64,000 bases of DNA from Rhodococcus ruber NBRC 15591 (GCF_001894945.1 NZ_BCXE01000023.1:1-64000), one strand, 5' to 3'. Shown: positions 45,835 through 56,239, numbered from the stretch's first letter. A program made the numbers and translations. The notes: generated by a model from the letters alone, not told the origin.

Positions 45835-46578
45835 GTGTTGCACGACGAAGGTGGTTCCGGGCGGCCGATCCTGCTGCTGCACGGCCTGATGGGCAGCTCC
45901 CGCACCTGGCGACGGCACGTGCCGTGGCTGCGCAGCCACGGTCGCGTCCACACCTTCGATGCCGCCGGCCACGGGCGTCCCGCCCCGGACCGGCTCACCA
46001 CCGAGGCGTTCGTCGCCGACCTCGCTGCGCATGTGGACGACATCGGTGAACCCCTGGTGGTGATCGGGCACTCGATGGGCGCGCTGCACGGGTGGTGCTT
46101 CGCCGCCGCGCACCCCGACCGGGTGGCCGGCCTCGTCGTCGAGGACATGGCCCCCGACTTCCGTGGCCGCACCGCCGCGGACTGGGCCGCGATGATCGCG
46201 CAGTGGCCGCAGCCGTTTCCGGACGAGGACGCGGTCGTCGGCTACTTCGGCGACGTCGCCGGGCGGTACTTCCTCGATTCCTTCGAGCATCGCGCCGACG
46301 GCTGGTACCTGCACGGGGAGGTGGGCACCTTCAGGGACATCTCCGAGGAGTGGGGCTCCCGGCACTTCTGGGACCAGTGGCGGTCGATCTCGGTGCCGGC
46401 CCTGCTCGTCGAGGGCGAGTTCACCATCACGCCCGAAGGGCAGATGCGGCGGATGGCCGCCGAGCACCCCCGGTCCCGGTACGTCCGGGTCCCGGGCGCG
46501 GGGCACCTGGTGCACGACGAGCGCCCCGGCGAGTACCGCGCCGAGGTCGAGCGATTCCTCGACACGCTCGACGAGTGA
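45835..46578 (+). CDS. alpha/beta hydrolase (Rv3591c-like)
   Basis: A 247-residue alpha/beta-fold hydrolase. The HGLMGSSRTW oxyanion segment, the nucleophile elbow GHSMGALHG and the C-terminal catalytic GAGHLVHDERP are present. The substrate is unknown. GTG 45835 is chosen because TACCTT (45822-45827) lies 7 bases upstream; a TTG at 45826 is in frame. Its position matches the hydrolase next to mhuD in M. tuberculosis. Confidence 0.85.
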   Translation: MLHDEGGSGRPILLLHGLMGSSRTWRRHVPWLRSHGRVHTFDAAGHGRPAPDRLTTEAFVADLAAHVDDIGEPLVVIGHSMGALHGWCFAAAHPDRVAGLVVEDMAPDFRGRTAADWAAMIAQWPQPFPDEDAVVGYFGDVAGRYFLDSFEHRADGWYLHGEVGTFRDISEEWGSRHFWDQWRSISVPALLVEGEFTITPEGQMRRMAAEHPRSRYVRVPGAGHLVHDERPGEYRAEVERFLDTLDE

Positions 46579-46585
46579 GCGCGGC

Positions 46586-47461
46586 TCAGCCTTCGCCGGC
46601 GAGCGCGAAACGCCCGTCGTCGGTCTGCTCGACCAGGCCGTCCACGAGCAGCGAGTGCAGCGCCCGGTCGCGCTGCCCCGGATCCGCGAGCCACACCCGG
46701 TCCAGCACCGGCCGCTCGACGGGGACGTCGCTCTCGCGCAACACCGCCATGAGCTTGCCCCGCACCTGACGGTCGGTGCCCGTGAACTTCTGCACCCGTC
46801 GCTGCGGGCCGTCGTGGGCGGGCCGGCCGGCCTCCACCCACTCGCACCGCGGGAGCGGACACCGGGCGCAGTCGGGTGAGCGGGCCGTGCAGATCGTCGC
46901 GCCGAGTTCCATCAGGGCTGCGGAGAACGTCGCCGCCCGCTCGCGGGTGCGCGGCAGCAGCGCCTCGACGTCGGCCAGGTCCCGCGTCGTCGAGGGATTG
47001 CCGGGCTCGGCCGCGCCGTGCACCGCGCGTGCGACGACCCGGCGGACGTTCGTGTCCACCACCGGGACCCGCCGGCCGTACGCGAAACAGGCGACGGCAC
47101 GCGCCGTGTAGGCGCCGATGCCGGGCAGGGTCAGCAGCACGTCCACGTCCGCCGGCACCTCGTCGCCGTGCTCGGCGGCCAGGACGCCGGCGCACTCGTG
47201 CAGCCGCAGGGCCCGTCGCGGATATCCGAGCTTGCCCCACGCGCGCAGCACGTCGGCCCGGCTCGACGCGGCCATCGCCGACGGCACCGGCCAGCGCTGC
47301 ACCCACTCCAGCCAGATCGGGGCCACCCGGACCACCGGGGTCTGCTGCAGCATCACCTCACTCATCAGGATCTGCCAGCCGGTCACCCCGTCCTCGCGCC
47401 ACGGCAGATCCCTCGCCTCGGCGGCGTACCACCGCAGCAGGGCGGTCGCGTCGACCGGCAT
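46586..47461 (-). CDS. mutY: A/G-specific adenine glycosylase
   Basis: A 291-residue MutY. It has the helix-hairpin-helix LPGIGAYTARAVACFAYG, the catalytic aspartate in VVDTNVRRVV, and the 4Fe-4S ligands with spacing C-x6-C-x2-C-x5-C (CTARSPDCARCPLPRC). It removes adenine mispaired with 8-oxoguanine. The C-terminal domain is short, as in mycobacterial MutY. It converges on the hydrolase with 7 bases between the stops and is divergent from canB. Confidence 0.95.
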   Translation of the reverse strand: MPVDATALLRWYAAEARDLPWREDGVTGWQILMSEVMLQQTPVVRVAPIWLEWVQRWPVPSAMAASSRADVLRAWGKLGYPRRALRLHECAGVLAAEHGDEVPADVDVLLTLPGIGAYTARAVACFAYGRRVPVVDTNVRRVVARAVHGAAEPGNPSTTRDLADVEALLPRTRERAATFSAALMELGATICTARSPDCARCPLPRCEWVEAGRPAHDGPQRRVQKFTGTDRQVRGKLMAVLRESDVPVERPVLDRVWLADPGQRDRALHSLLVDGLVEQTDDGRFALAGEG

Positions 47462-47556
47462 CTCTCACGTCCTCCTGTCGGAATGTCGGACCGATGTGAC
47501 CTCGCGGTAACCCGGCCGTGCGGGGCGCGTCACAGGCCAGGGTGGATAATGTCCGT

Positions 47557-48183
47557 ATGCCGAACTCCAACCCCATCTCCGCCTGGAAGGCCCTGACCGA
47601 GGGTAACCAGCGCTTCGTCAGTGGTACCCCGCTGCATCCCAGCCAGGGCATCGACCGTCGCGCCGAACTGGTCAACGGGCAGCACCCCATCGCCGTGCTC
47701 TTCGGATGCGGTGACTCCCGGGTGGCCGCCGAGATCATCTTCGACCAGGGCCTCGGTGACATGTTCGTCGTGCGCACCGCGGGGCACGTGATCGACAGCG
47801 CCGTCCTCGGTTCGATCGAGTACGCCGTGGGTGTGCTGAACGTGCCGCTGATCATCGTGCTCGGACACGACAGCTGCGGCGCGGTCAAGGCGACCCTGGA
47901 CGCCCTCGACGAGGGTCGGATTCCTCCGGGGTTCATCCGGGACATCGTCGAGCGGGTCGCACCGTCGATCCTCATGGGTCGCAACGACGGGCTGTCCACC
48001 GTCGACGAGCTCGAGGGCCGGCATGTGGTGGAGACCGCGAAGCTGATCGGTCAGCGGTCCCAGATCATCGCCGAGCGCATCGCCAACGGGCAGTGCGCCA
48101 TCGCGGGCGTGACCTACAAGCTCTCCGACGGACACGTCCAGCTGCAGGGACACGTCGGCGACATCGGTGTGACGGTCGACTGA
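47557..48183 (+). CDS. canB: beta-class carbonic anhydrase
   Basis: A 208-residue beta-carbonic anhydrase with zinc ligands in GCGDSRV and GHDSCGAV (Cys, Asp/Arg dyad, His, Cys). It interconverts CO2 and bicarbonate for carboxylation reactions. GATAAT at 47545-47550 lies 6 bases before ATG 47557. It equals the M. tuberculosis canB position (Rv3588c), next to mutY and the membrane protein that follows. Confidence 0.94.
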   Translation: MPNSNPISAWKALTEGNQRFVSGTPLHPSQGIDRRAELVNGQHPIAVLFGCGDSRVAAEIIFDQGLGDMFVVRTAGHVIDSAVLGSIEYAVGVLNVPLIIVLGHDSCGAVKATLDALDEGRIPPGFIRDIVERVAPSILMGRNDGLSTVDELEGRHVVETAKLIGQRSQIIAERIANGQCAIAGVTYKLSDGHVQLQGHVGDIGVTVD

Positions 48184-48241
48184 CGCGACACGCCGACTTC
48201 GGTGCGGCGGCCCCTCGCCGGTGGCACATACCGTGGGAGAC

Positions 48242-49015
48242 GTGCTTGAACCGAACGGGCCGCTGCCCCCCGAGATCTACTGGCGTCGACGCGCGCTCGC
48301 CGTGGGTGTCGGCGTGGTCGTGCTCGCGCTCGTCGTGTGGCTCGTCCTGTCCCTGACCGGCGGGGGCGACGACCCGGAGCCGGATCCGGCGGCCGCCGGC
48401 GTCCTGACGTCCGAGACCAGCACCACCCGCACCCCGACCAGCAGCACGGGGGAGGAGACGGACGAGGATACGGCCGACGGTGTCGCCGCGGCCGGGCCCG
48501 GCGGGTCCTCCGGCGGCACCCAGTCGGGGTCGTCCCAGTCGGGGTCGTCCCAGTCGAGCACGCCGTCGGGATCCGCCGCGTCCTCGAGTTCCGCGGCGGC
48601 GAGCGCATCCGCCGTCGCCGCCGGGCAGTGCCCGGACCAGGCGCTCGCCGTGCGGGTGACCGCGGACCGGCCCAACTACCAGGTGGGTGAGGAACCCGAG
48701 TTCACGATCGTCATCACGAACATCGGCACGACCGCGTGCGAGCGTGACCTCGGCGCGGGTCTGCAGCAGGTGCTGGTGTACTCGCTCGACGGCAGCCGGC
48801 GCTTGTGGTCGAACACCGACTGCTTCCCCGAGTCGACCGCCGATGTGCGCAAGCTGGCTCCGGGCGACCAGGCCGCCTTCGCGGTGAAGTGGTCCGGAAC
48901 GACCTCCGAGCCCGGATGCCAGGCGCCACGGGAGCGGGTTCCGGCCGGCGCGTACACGGTGGTCGGCCAGCTCGGCGGCCTGCGCAGCACCCCCGAGCCG
49001 TTCAACATCGCCTGA
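48242..49015 (+). CDS. single-pass membrane protein with external beta domain (Rv3587c-like)
   Basis: A 257-residue protein. A short cytoplasmic start (LEPNGPLPPEIYWRRR) is followed by one membrane helix (about residues 18-40), a Ser/Gly/Thr-rich linker of 90 residues and a C-terminal beta-rich domain with paired cysteines (CPDQ, ACERD, DCFPE, GCQAP). It is probably anchored in the membrane with the folded part outside. The function is unknown. GTG 48242 is preferred over GTG 48221 because TACCGT (48229-48234) lies 7 bases before it and the protein then begins like its mycobacterial counterpart. Confidence 0.8.
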   Translation: MLEPNGPLPPEIYWRRRALAVGVGVVVLALVVWLVLSLTGGGDDPEPDPAAAGVLTSETSTTRTPTSSTGEETDEDTADGVAAAGPGGSSGGTQSGSSQSGSSQSSTPSGSAASSSSAAASASAVAAGQCPDQALAVRVTADRPNYQVGEEPEFTIVITNIGTTACERDLGAGLQQVLVYSLDGSRRLWSNTDCFPESTADVRKLAPGDQAAFAVKWSGTTSEPGCQAPRERVPAGAYTVVGQLGGLRSTPEPFNIA

Positions 49016-49050
49016 TCCGTCGCCCGACCGGCGCCGCTGCGAGCCGCGGA

Positions 49051-50136
49051 TCAGTCGTACGGGCCGTTGATCGACGACTCCGCCAGACGCGACAGGCCTT
49101 CGCGGATGGAGCGCGCCCACAGCCCGCCGATCCCCTCCACGGACTGCAGGTCCGCCGCCGTTGCCGCGAGCAGGCCCTGCAAGCTCCCGAACGAGCTCAC
49201 CAGCCGATGGATCTGCGAGGACTGCAGCCGCGGCACGCGATGCAGCACGCGATAGCCACGCGGACTCGTCGCGGTGTCCAGGGCCTCGATCGTGCCCGGA
49301 TACCCGAACACGCGCGCCAACGTCGTCAGATCCAGCAGGTCGACGTCGGTGAGCCGATCCAGCGCGGCCAGGGTCTGCTCGACCGCGACGAGCTGCGGGG
49401 CCTCCGAACCGGACAGATAGTCCCGCACGATCAGCTGGCGGGCCAGGTCGTTGTCGCCCACCAGCTCCTCGAGCTGCAGCGCCAGCTGGCGGCCGTCGGT
49501 GCCCAGTTGGAGCACCTCCTGTTCGATCTCCACCGAGACGCGCCGCACCATCTCGAGCCGCTGCGCGACGGTGAGCGCATCGCGCAGCGTCACGAAGTCC
49601 TCGATCTCCACCACCGACAGCTGCCGGGTGACCTCGTCCAGCCGCGACTTGTAGCGCTCGAGCGTCGCGACGGCCTGGTTGGCGCGCGAGAGAATGGTCG
49701 CCGAATCGTTGATCACGTGCCGCTGACTGTCGACGTAGACGGTCACGATGCTCATCGACTGGCTCACCGACACCACCGGGTAGCCGGTCTGGATCGCGGT
49801 GCGCTCCGCGGCGCGGTGCCGCGTTCCCGATTCGACGGTCGGGATCCGGTGATCGGGTACCAGCTGCACGTTGGCCCGCACGATCCGGCTGCCGTCGGTG
49901 GACACCACGACCGCGCCGTCCATCTTCGACAGCTCACGCAGCCGGGTGGGAGCGAACTCCACGTCCAGCTCGAAGCCGCCGTCGCACAGCGCCGCCACCT
50001 CGTCGTCGAAACCGAGAACGATGAGGCCTCCGGTGCGGCCGCGCAGGATGCGCTCGAGACCGTCGCGCAGGGCGGTGCCGGGTGCCAGCCGGGCGATGGT
50101 CTCGCGCAGCGTCACGGACGGTGCCACATCGGTCAT
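49051..50136 (-). CDS. disA: diadenylate cyclase DisA (DNA integrity scanning)
   Basis: A 361-residue DisA. The N-terminal DAC domain has the DGA motif ([10 protein letters not shown]) and the RHR motif (GTRHRAAER), followed by a long helical spine and C-terminal helix-hairpin-helix domain ([17 protein letters not shown]). It makes c-di-AMP and binds branched DNA. ATG 50136 is preceded by GGAAGGA; an upstream in-frame ATG at 50178 is less likely. In mycobacteria disA directly follows radA; here a dinB gene has been placed between them. Confidence 0.95.
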   Translation of the reverse strand: MTDVAPSVTLRETIARLAPGTALRDGLERILRGRTGGLIVLGFDDEVAALCDGGFELDVEFAPTRLRELSKMDGAVVVSTDGSRIVRANVQLVPDHRIPTVESGTRHRAAERTAIQTGYPVVSVSQSMSIVTVYVDSQRHVINDSATILSRANQAVATLERYKSRLDEVTRQLSVVEIEDFVTLRDALTVAQRLEMVRRVSVEIEQEVLQLGTDGRQLALQLEELVGDNDLARQLIVRDYLSGSEAPQLVAVEQTLAALDRLTDVDLLDLTTLARVFGYPGTIEALDTATSPRGYRVLHRVPRLQSSQIHRLVSSFGSLQGLLAATAADLQSVEGIGGLWARSIREGLSRLAESSINGPYD

Positions 50137-50219
50137 CGATGGTTCCTTCCCGTGTCCGGCCGGTGCGGCGAACGTCACTTCGTGTCGGTCCGCCCGGTGG
50201 AGCCGACCGAACCGCCGAC

Positions 50220-50236
50220 TAGATTACTTCCCCATG
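50220..50236 (+). promoter_or_regulatory. leaderless promoter of the hotdog thioesterase
   Basis: TAGATT (50220-50225) is 8 bases upstream of ATG 50234, with no ribosome site. Confidence 0.45.
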
Positions 50237-50794
50237 AGCGGTACCTGGACCCTGCCCGACGACCTCGCCCTTCCCGAGCTTCCCGACGACCATCCCGGGG
50301 CGGGCGCACCGATTCCGTCTCATTGGAGCAAGTGCTTCGGCTGCGGGGACGACCAGCCCGCGGGAATGGCGATGCAGTTCACCTTCGGGGAGGGCCTCGA
50401 GGTCACCGGCATGCTCGACGTCGCGAACCGCTACCAGGGCGGTCCCGGTTTCATCCACGGCGGGATCCTGACGACGGCGTTCGACGAGGCGCAGGGCATG
50501 GCGTGCATGGTGCTGCGCCGGCCCGTCGTCACCGGCCACCTGCAGATCGACTTCGCCGCGCCCATCCCGCTCGGGTCGGTGCTGGAACTGCGCGCGCGGA
50601 TCGACGGCACCGTGCGCCGCAAGGTCTACACCAGCGCGGAGGCCCGCATCGTCGAGGGACCGTTCGCCGATCCGGATGTCGTCGTCGCGACGTCGCGCGG
50701 GTTGTTCCTCACCGTCGGTGCGCAGCACTTCGACAGGGCGAAGGACTTCGTCGACGGGGTCCCCGTGTCGCCGCACGGCACCTCGTCCGTCTGA
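50234..50794 (+). CDS. hotdog-fold thioesterase (PaaI-like)
   Basis: A 186-residue hotdog-fold protein. The core GPGFIHGGILTTAFDEAQGMA has the conserved His-Gly-Gly and Asp/Glu of acyl-CoA thioesterases, followed by VTGHLQIDFAAPIPLGSVLELRARI. An unusual CFGCGDDQPAGMAMQF segment with two cysteines precedes the core. It probably hydrolyses an acyl-CoA; the substrate is unknown. It is divergent from disA and converges on dinB. Confidence 0.83.
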   Translation: MSGTWTLPDDLALPELPDDHPGAGAPIPSHWSKCFGCGDDQPAGMAMQFTFGEGLEVTGMLDVANRYQGGPGFIHGGILTTAFDEAQGMACMVLRRPVVTGHLQIDFAAPIPLGSVLELRARIDGTVRRKVYTSAEARIVEGPFADPDVVVATSRGLFLTVGAQHFDRAKDFVDGVPVSPHGTSSV

Positions 50795-50851
50795 CACCGG
50801 GTCCGTCCGACACCGAGTCCGTCTGACACCGGTCCGTCTGACACCGGGTCA
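50789..50851 (+). repeat. 16-bp tandem repeats between thioesterase and dinB
   Basis: Four units of GTCTGACACCGGGTCC (one 15 bp, few changes) run from the last codons of the thioesterase gene into the stop codon of dinB. The TGA in the first unit is the thioesterase stop. Confidence 0.85.
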
Positions 50852-52097
50852 CTCCGGGAGGAGGGGCACGGCCGGGTGCGGCCGCCGGCCGAGCACCGAG
50901 GCCGAGGTGAGCGCGCGCGTGCCGAACCGGCCGTGCACATCGTCGAGCACGGCGTCCAGTGCGTGACGGTCGAGGGCCGGGTGACCGGCTGCCGCGCCGT
51001 CGCGGGCCGGTTCGTCGAACGGCAGCTCGAGCTGTTCGGTGCCCGCGGAGTCGAGATTCGACACGGCCACCCCGATCAGGGTCAGCCCCCGGTCCGAGAC
51101 CAGTGGCTGCGCGAGGCCGAGCAGTTCCCGCGCGGCGCCGAGGACGACGTCCGTGCGGGCCGTGGGTTGCGCGCAGCGTGTGCGATCGCGTCGCCCGGGA
51201 GTAGTCGGCGAAGCGCAGGCGCAGCACCACGGTGCGGCCGGCACGCCCGGCCGCACGCATGCGGCCGGTGACCCGTTCCACCAGCATCCGCAGGGTCGCG
51301 TCGACCAACCCGGGATCGTGTCCGGCGGCGCTGCGGGGCCGGCCGAGGGCGTGCTGCGCCCCCACGGACCGGCGCCGACGGTGGGGCCGGACGGGCCGCG
51401 GATCGTGTCCGTGCGCCAGCGCATGCAGATGGCGTCCCACCGACCTGCCGAGCAGCGCGACGAGTTCGACCTCGCTCTCCCGCGCGAGGTCGGCCACGCG
51501 GTGGAGGCCGTGCGCGTGCAGCGTCGCGGCGGTCACCCTGCCGACGCCCCACAGCCGTTCGACCGGTAACGGACGCAGGAACTCGAGTTCCCGGTCGGGT
51601 GGCACCACCAGCAGCCCGTCCGGCTTCGCGACGCCGCTCGCGACCTTGGCGAGGAACTTGGTCCGGGCCACCCCCACCGTGATCGGCAACCCGACCTGTT
51701 CGGCGACGTCGCGCCGCAGCCGGGCGGCGATGTCCCCCGGGGTGCCGTCGATCCGCCACAGGCCGGCGACGTCGAGGAAGGCTTCGTCGATGGAGAGCGC
51801 CTCGACGAGTGGCGTGGTCTGCTCGAACACCGCGAACACGGCGCGGCTGGCCCGCGTGTACGCGTGCATGCGGGGAGGAACGACGATCGCCGCCGGGCAC
51901 AGGGCGCGGGCGCCGCGCCCGGACATCGCCGTCGCGACGCCGAAGGCTTTCGCCTCGTAGCTGGCGGCGAGAACGACGCCGCCCCCGCCCACGATCACGG
52001 GACGGCCGCGCAGGCGCGGGTCGTCGCGTTGTTCGACCGAGGCGTAGAACGAGTCGAGGTCGGCATGCAGGATGGTCGCGAGACCGGACACGAACAC
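50849..52097 (-). pseudogene. dinB: DNA polymerase IV, frameshifted
   Basis: A Y-family polymerase in two frames. The N-terminal part has HADLDSFYASVEQRDDPRL, VVLAASYEAKAFGV, SIDEAFLDV (catalytic acidic residues) and GVARTKFLAKVAS, and is open from the start to about 51165. The little-finger domain (RTDVVLGAARELLGLAQPL ... EQLELPF, end LLPE) continues in another frame to 50849. Removing one base in the GGG at 51164-51166 (plus strand) restores a single frame of about 415 residues. GTG 52097 or 52091 starts it, inside an SOS box. Either a true disruption or a sequencing error; polymerase catalytic residues are intact upstream. Confidence 0.8.
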
Positions 52098-52104
52098 ATG
52101 TTCG
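52091..52104. promoter_or_regulatory. SOS box (LexA site) at the dinB start
   Basis: CGAAC-ACAT-GTTCG is a match to the core of the actinobacterial LexA consensus CGAACN4GTTCG. It overlaps the proposed dinB start codon, so LexA would block transcription of a short-leader mRNA. Confidence 0.75.
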
Positions 52105-52122
52105 CATCCGGCTCCGACAGGA

Positions 52123-53535
52123 CTACAGTCCCAGCGCGGCCAGGGCCTGACCGACGTTGCCGACCTCGATCGGACCGCCGTCGGAGCCCGGGGGCCGCGA
52201 CGTCCGCCGCCCCGGCTGCGCGAGTTCGTGCGGCACGATCGCGCGGCCGAAACCGAGCCGGCTCGCCTCTGCGATGCGGCGGCCGGCTCCGGTGACCCGG
52301 CGGACCTCGCCGGCGAGGCCGACCTCGCCGAGCAGCACCGTGCCCGGCGGCAGGGGGCGCTCGCGCGCAGCCGACGCGACCGCCAAGGCCAGCGCCAGGT
52401 CCGCCGCCGGATCGGTGATGCGCATGCCGCCGACGGTCGAGGCGTAGACGTCGCACTTGCCCAGCGGCAGCCGGCATCGCCGCTCGAGGACGGCCAGTAC
52501 CATCGCGACCCGTGCCGCATCCAGACCGCTGACGGCACGCCGGGGTGCAGGGTTCTGCGTCGGCACGACCAGGGCCTGCAGTTCGCCGAGCAGGGGCCGT
52601 TTACCGTCCATGGTGACGGTCACGGCGGTCCCCGCCACCTCCTCGGTCCGGTGGTGCAGGAACAGTCCCGACGGATCGCTGACGCCCACGATGCCGCCCT
52701 CGGTCAGTTCGAAACAGCCCACCTCGTCGGCGGCGCCGAAGCGGTTCTTCACACCCCGCACCATGCGCAGGGTGGAGTGCTTGTCGCCCTCGAAGTGCAG
52801 AACCACGTCGACCAGGTGCTCGAGCGAGCGCGGCCCCGCCACCGCACCGTCCTTGGTGACGTGCCCGATGAGCAGCACCGGGACACCGCTGGCTTTCGCG
52901 AGCGAGGTCAGCGCGCTGGTCACCGCCCGGACCTGGGTGACGCCGCCGGACACGCCGTCGACGTCGGCGGCGAGCATCGTCTGCACGGAGTCGACGACGA
53001 GGAGGGTCGGTTTCACCTGCTCGATGTGACCGAAGACGGTCGCCAGGTCCGACTCGGCGGCGAGGAAGACGCGTTCGTGCACCGAACCAGTGCGGTCGGC
53101 GCGCAGGCGCACCTGGCCCGCGGATTCCTCCCCGGTGACGTAGAGGGCCCGGTCGTCGCTGCCGCGCTGCGCCCAGCGATGGACCACCTCGAGCAGAAGT
53201 GTGGACTTACCGACGCCGGGTTCCCCGGCGAGCAGTACCACCGAGCCGGGAACGACGCCCCCGCCGAGCACTCGGTCGAGTTCCTCGATGCCGGTGGGCT
53301 TCGCGTGGGTGGTCCTGCTGTCGACGAGGGTCAGCGGTGTGGCGGGGGTGGTCGGGAGCAGTGCGGCGGCCCCGGCGCGGGCGAGCGAGGTGCCGGGCCG
53401 CGCCGCCACCGCGGCGGGCAACGCCGGTGCCTCGTCCATCGAACCCCACGTCCCGCAGTCGGGACAGCGGCCCACCCACTTCGCGACGGTGTGCCCGCAG
53501 TCGGTGCACCGGTAGATCGACTTCGTCTTTGCCAC
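52123..53535 (-). CDS. radA: DNA repair protein RadA
   Basis: A 470-residue RadA (Sms). It has an N-terminal zinc ribbon ([21 protein letters not shown]), a RecA-like ATPase with Walker [10 protein letters not shown], the RadA signature KNRFG (VKNRFGAAD) and a C-terminal Lon-protease-like domain. It helps branch migration during recombination. In mycobacteria it is adjacent to disA and affects its activity. It ends 26 bases before the dinB start on the same strand, so dinB could also be read from radA transcripts. Confidence 0.96.
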   Translation of the reverse strand: MAKTKSIYRCTDCGHTVAKWVGRCPDCGTWGSMDEAPALPAAVAARPGTSLARAGAAALLPTTPATPLTLVDSRTTHAKPTGIEELDRVLGGGVVPGSVVLLAGEPGVGKSTLLLEVVHRWAQRGSDDRALYVTGEESAGQVRLRADRTGSVHERVFLAAESDLATVFGHIEQVKPTLLVVDSVQTMLAADVDGVSGGVTQVRAVTSALTSLAKASGVPVLLIGHVTKDGAVAGPRSLEHLVDVVLHFEGDKHSTLRMVRGVKNRFGAADEVGCFELTEGGIVGVSDPSGLFLHHRTEEVAGTAVTVTMDGKRPLLGELQALVVPTQNPAPRRAVSGLDAARVAMVLAVLERRCRLPLGKCDVYASTVGGMRITDPAADLALALAVASAARERPLPPGTVLLGEVGLAGEVRRVTGAGRRIAEASRLGFGRAIVPHELAQPGRRTSRPPGSDGGPIEVGNVGQALAALGL

Positions 53536-53569
53536 CGCGTCAGCCTAGGACCGGGGGCCGACACGAGAA

Positions 53570-53608
53570 CGGGGCCCGGACCGAGCGGAGTGCTCGGGCC
53601 GGGCCCCG
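53570..53608 (-). terminator. lpqE terminator hairpin
   Basis: CGGGGCCCGG (53570-53579) pairs with CCGGGCCCCG (53599-53608), and CCGAGC (53581-53586) pairs with GCTCGG (53592-53597) inside it. It lies between lpqE and radA on the minus strand. Confidence 0.75.
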
Positions 53609-53627
53609 GGATGCGTCGGGGTGCCGG

Positions 53628-54266
53628 TCAGTGGCCGTCGCCCTCGACCGGCGACTTCTCGGAAACGTTGCGCTCGACGTCCGTGCCTGCGTCGACCGGG
53701 ACCTGCATGGTGACGTCGCCGGCCTCGGCGAAGGTGAACGTGACCGGAATGGTCAGGCCCGGGCGCACGCCCTCCTTCAGGCCGGTGAGCTCGACCTGGG
53801 CGACGGACGGGGTATCGGAGGACTCCGCGGCCTCGGCGGGACGCGGGGACTCGTCGGTTGCGGCCTCGGCGGTCGCGTCCTCGGCGAGGGTCTCGCCGGT
53901 CAGGCCGGCCGAGATCGACGCCTGCGGCTCGATGCGCAGACCGGACACGCCGGTGGTCGACGACGCGAAGTCGGTCGTGATACGCGTCAGCTCGTCGGGA
54001 GTGGTCTCGCTCAGGTTCACCACGGTGAAGCCGAGTGCGGCCTTGCCTCCGGGTTCGAGGCTGTACTCCTCGGAGTCCGGGTAGATCACGTGCACGTTGC
54101 GCAGCGCGATGTCCCCGAGTTCGGCGCTGTTGCCGTTGACCGCCGCCACCTGGGTGGCGGTCTGGCTGATCTGGCCGGCGCCGCAGGCGGACAGCGTGAG
54201 CGCCGCACCCGCGGCCAGGGCGAGAGCGGTCGCGACTCGGCGAGTCGGCGCTTTGAGAGCAGTCAC
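53628..54266 (-). CDS. lpqE: lipoprotein LpqE
   Basis: A 212-residue secreted lipoprotein with a signal peptide (VATALALAAGAALTL) ending in lipobox LSAC. The rest is a beta-rich copper-chaperone-like fold with an acidic, disordered insertion (ATAEAATDESPRPAEAAES). The function is not established. GTG 54266 is chosen because GGAGG lies about 8 bases before it. It is divergent from carD, as in M. tuberculosis (Rv3584/Rv3583c). Confidence 0.85.
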   Translation of the reverse strand: MTALKAPTRRVATALALAAGAALTLSACGAGQISQTATQVAAVNGNSAELGDIALRNVHVIYPDSEEYSLEPGGKAALGFTVVNLSETTPDELTRITTDFASSTTGVSGLRIEPQASISAGLTGETLAEDATAEAATDESPRPAEAAESSDTPSVAQVELTGLKEGVRPGLTIPVTFTFAEAGDVTMQVPVDAGTDVERNVSEKSPVEGDGH

Positions 54267-54517
54267 GGGTTGTCCTCCACTCGAGTAAGGCTCGCAATCC
54301 ACTAGGCAGAGTAGTAGTCGAAGAGCGCCGAGTCTGCGCCGGGGGCGGAAGTCGTGGCTTTCGTCCTGCCCGGACCGACTCGGCGGGGCCGCCGGGGGCC
54401 GCCCCGGGCGACGTGTCGAATATCACGGGATACACGGAACCGGTTGGCTGTCAAGTCCTACGCGCGCGCCTCTGTGCCCCTGACCTGCGCCGTTGATGGG
54501 AGCCGGATGTGAGCACG

Positions 54518-55042
<525 letters not shown>

Positions 55043-55069
55043 GCGGCCACGCGCACCGCAGAACTGCAG

Positions 55070-55762
55070 ATGAACGATCGCAACGGGCCGGTCGTCGGAA
55101 TCATTCCGGCGGCCGGCCGTGGTGTCCGCCTGGGCGAATCCCTGCCCAAGGCGTTCGTCGAACTCGACGGGCGCACGATGCTGGACCGGGCCGTCGAGGC
55201 CATGCTGACCTCGGCGGTGGTCGACCGGGTCGTCGTGGTGGTGCCGCCGGACCTGGTGGCGTCCGTCGCAGCCACGGCGCCGCCGCAGGTGCAAGTGGTG
55301 GCGGGCGGCGCGGAACGCACCGATTCGGTGCGCGCCGGACTGGCGGCCGCGGAGGACGCCGCCCACGTCCTGGTGCACGACGCCGCACGCGCCCTGACCC
55401 CACCGGAGCTGTTCGCCCGGATCGTGGCGGAACTGCGCGGCGGTCGCCGCGCGGTGATCCCGGTGCTGCCGGTGGCAGACACCGTCAAGAGCGTCGACGG
55501 CGCGGGCCGGGTCACCGGCACCCCCGACCGGTCCGCTCTCCGCGCGGTGCAGACGCCGCAGGGATTCGCCGCCGACCTGTTGCGCCGAGCCAACGCCGGC
55601 GCCGGCGACGCCACGGACGACGCGGGCCTCGTCGAGCGTCTCGGCGAGAGCGTGTACACCGTTCCGGGCGAACCGCTCGCCTTCAAGATCACCACACCGC
55701 TCGATCTGGTCCTGGCCCGCGCCGTGCTCGCGGCCGGGACCCCCGTCGGACAGGAGAGCTGA
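55070..55762 (+). CDS. ispD: 2-C-methyl-D-erythritol 4-phosphate cytidylyltransferase
   Basis: A 230-residue nucleotidyltransferase. The CTP-binding start is [19 protein letters not shown] (Arg and Lys of the active site), with [13 protein letters not shown] and QTPQGF motifs. It makes CDP-methylerythritol in the MEP isoprenoid pathway. ATG 55070 has no close strong ribosome site. ispF starts on the base after its stop codon. Confidence 0.96.
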   Translation: MNDRNGPVVGIIPAAGRGVRLGESLPKAFVELDGRTMLDRAVEAMLTSAVVDRVVVVVPPDLVASVAATAPPQVQVVAGGAERTDSVRAGLAAAEDAAHVLVHDAARALTPPELFARIVAELRGGRRAVIPVLPVADTVKSVDGAGRVTGTPDRSALRAVQTPQGFAADLLRRANAGAGDATDDAGLVERLGESVYTVPGEPLAFKITTPLDLVLARAVLAAGTPVGQES

Positions 55763-56239
55763 GTGCGCGTCGGGATCGGTACCGATGTCCATCCGATCGA
55801 ACCCGGACGGCCGTGCCGGCTGGCCGGGTTGCTGTTCGAGGATGCCGACGGGTGCGCAGGGCATTCGGACGGGGACGTCGCGGCGCACGCGCTGTGCGAC
55901 GCCCTGCTCTCCGCGGCCGGTCTCGGCGACCTCGGTTCGGTCTTCGGTACCGGCCGCCCGGAGATGCACGGCGCGAGCGGGGTGTCGATGCTCGCCGAGG
56001 TGCGGCGCCTGCTCGACCTGCAGGGCTTCACGATCGGGAACGCGGCCGTCCAGGTGATCGGGAACAGGCCGAAGATCGGTCCCCGCCGCGACGAGGCGCA
56101 GCAGGTGCTGTCCGAGGTCCTCGGGGCGCCGGTGTCGGTGTCCGCGACGACGACGGACGGGCTCGGGCTGACCGGGCGCGGCGAGGGCGTCGCCGCCGTC
56201 GCGACGGCACTCGTCCTTCCGCGCGACGACGACCGGTAG
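55763..56239 (+). CDS. ispF: 2-C-methyl-D-erythritol 2,4-cyclodiphosphate synthase
   Basis: A 158-residue IspF with the zinc-binding start [11 protein letters not shown] and [17 protein letters not shown], which contribute the Asp-x-His and His ligands, and the [14 protein letters not shown] loop. It forms the cyclodiphosphate in the MEP pathway as a trimer. GTG 55763 directly follows the ispD stop. Its own TAG stop is the first part of the cysS -10 element. Confidence 0.96.
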   Translation: MRVGIGTDVHPIEPGRPCRLAGLLFEDADGCAGHSDGDVAAHALCDALLSAAGLGDLGSVFGTGRPEMHGASGVSMLAEVRRLLDLQGFTIGNAAVQVIGNRPKIGPRRDEAQQVLSEVLGAPVSVSATTTDGLGLTGRGEGVAAVATALVLPRDDDR

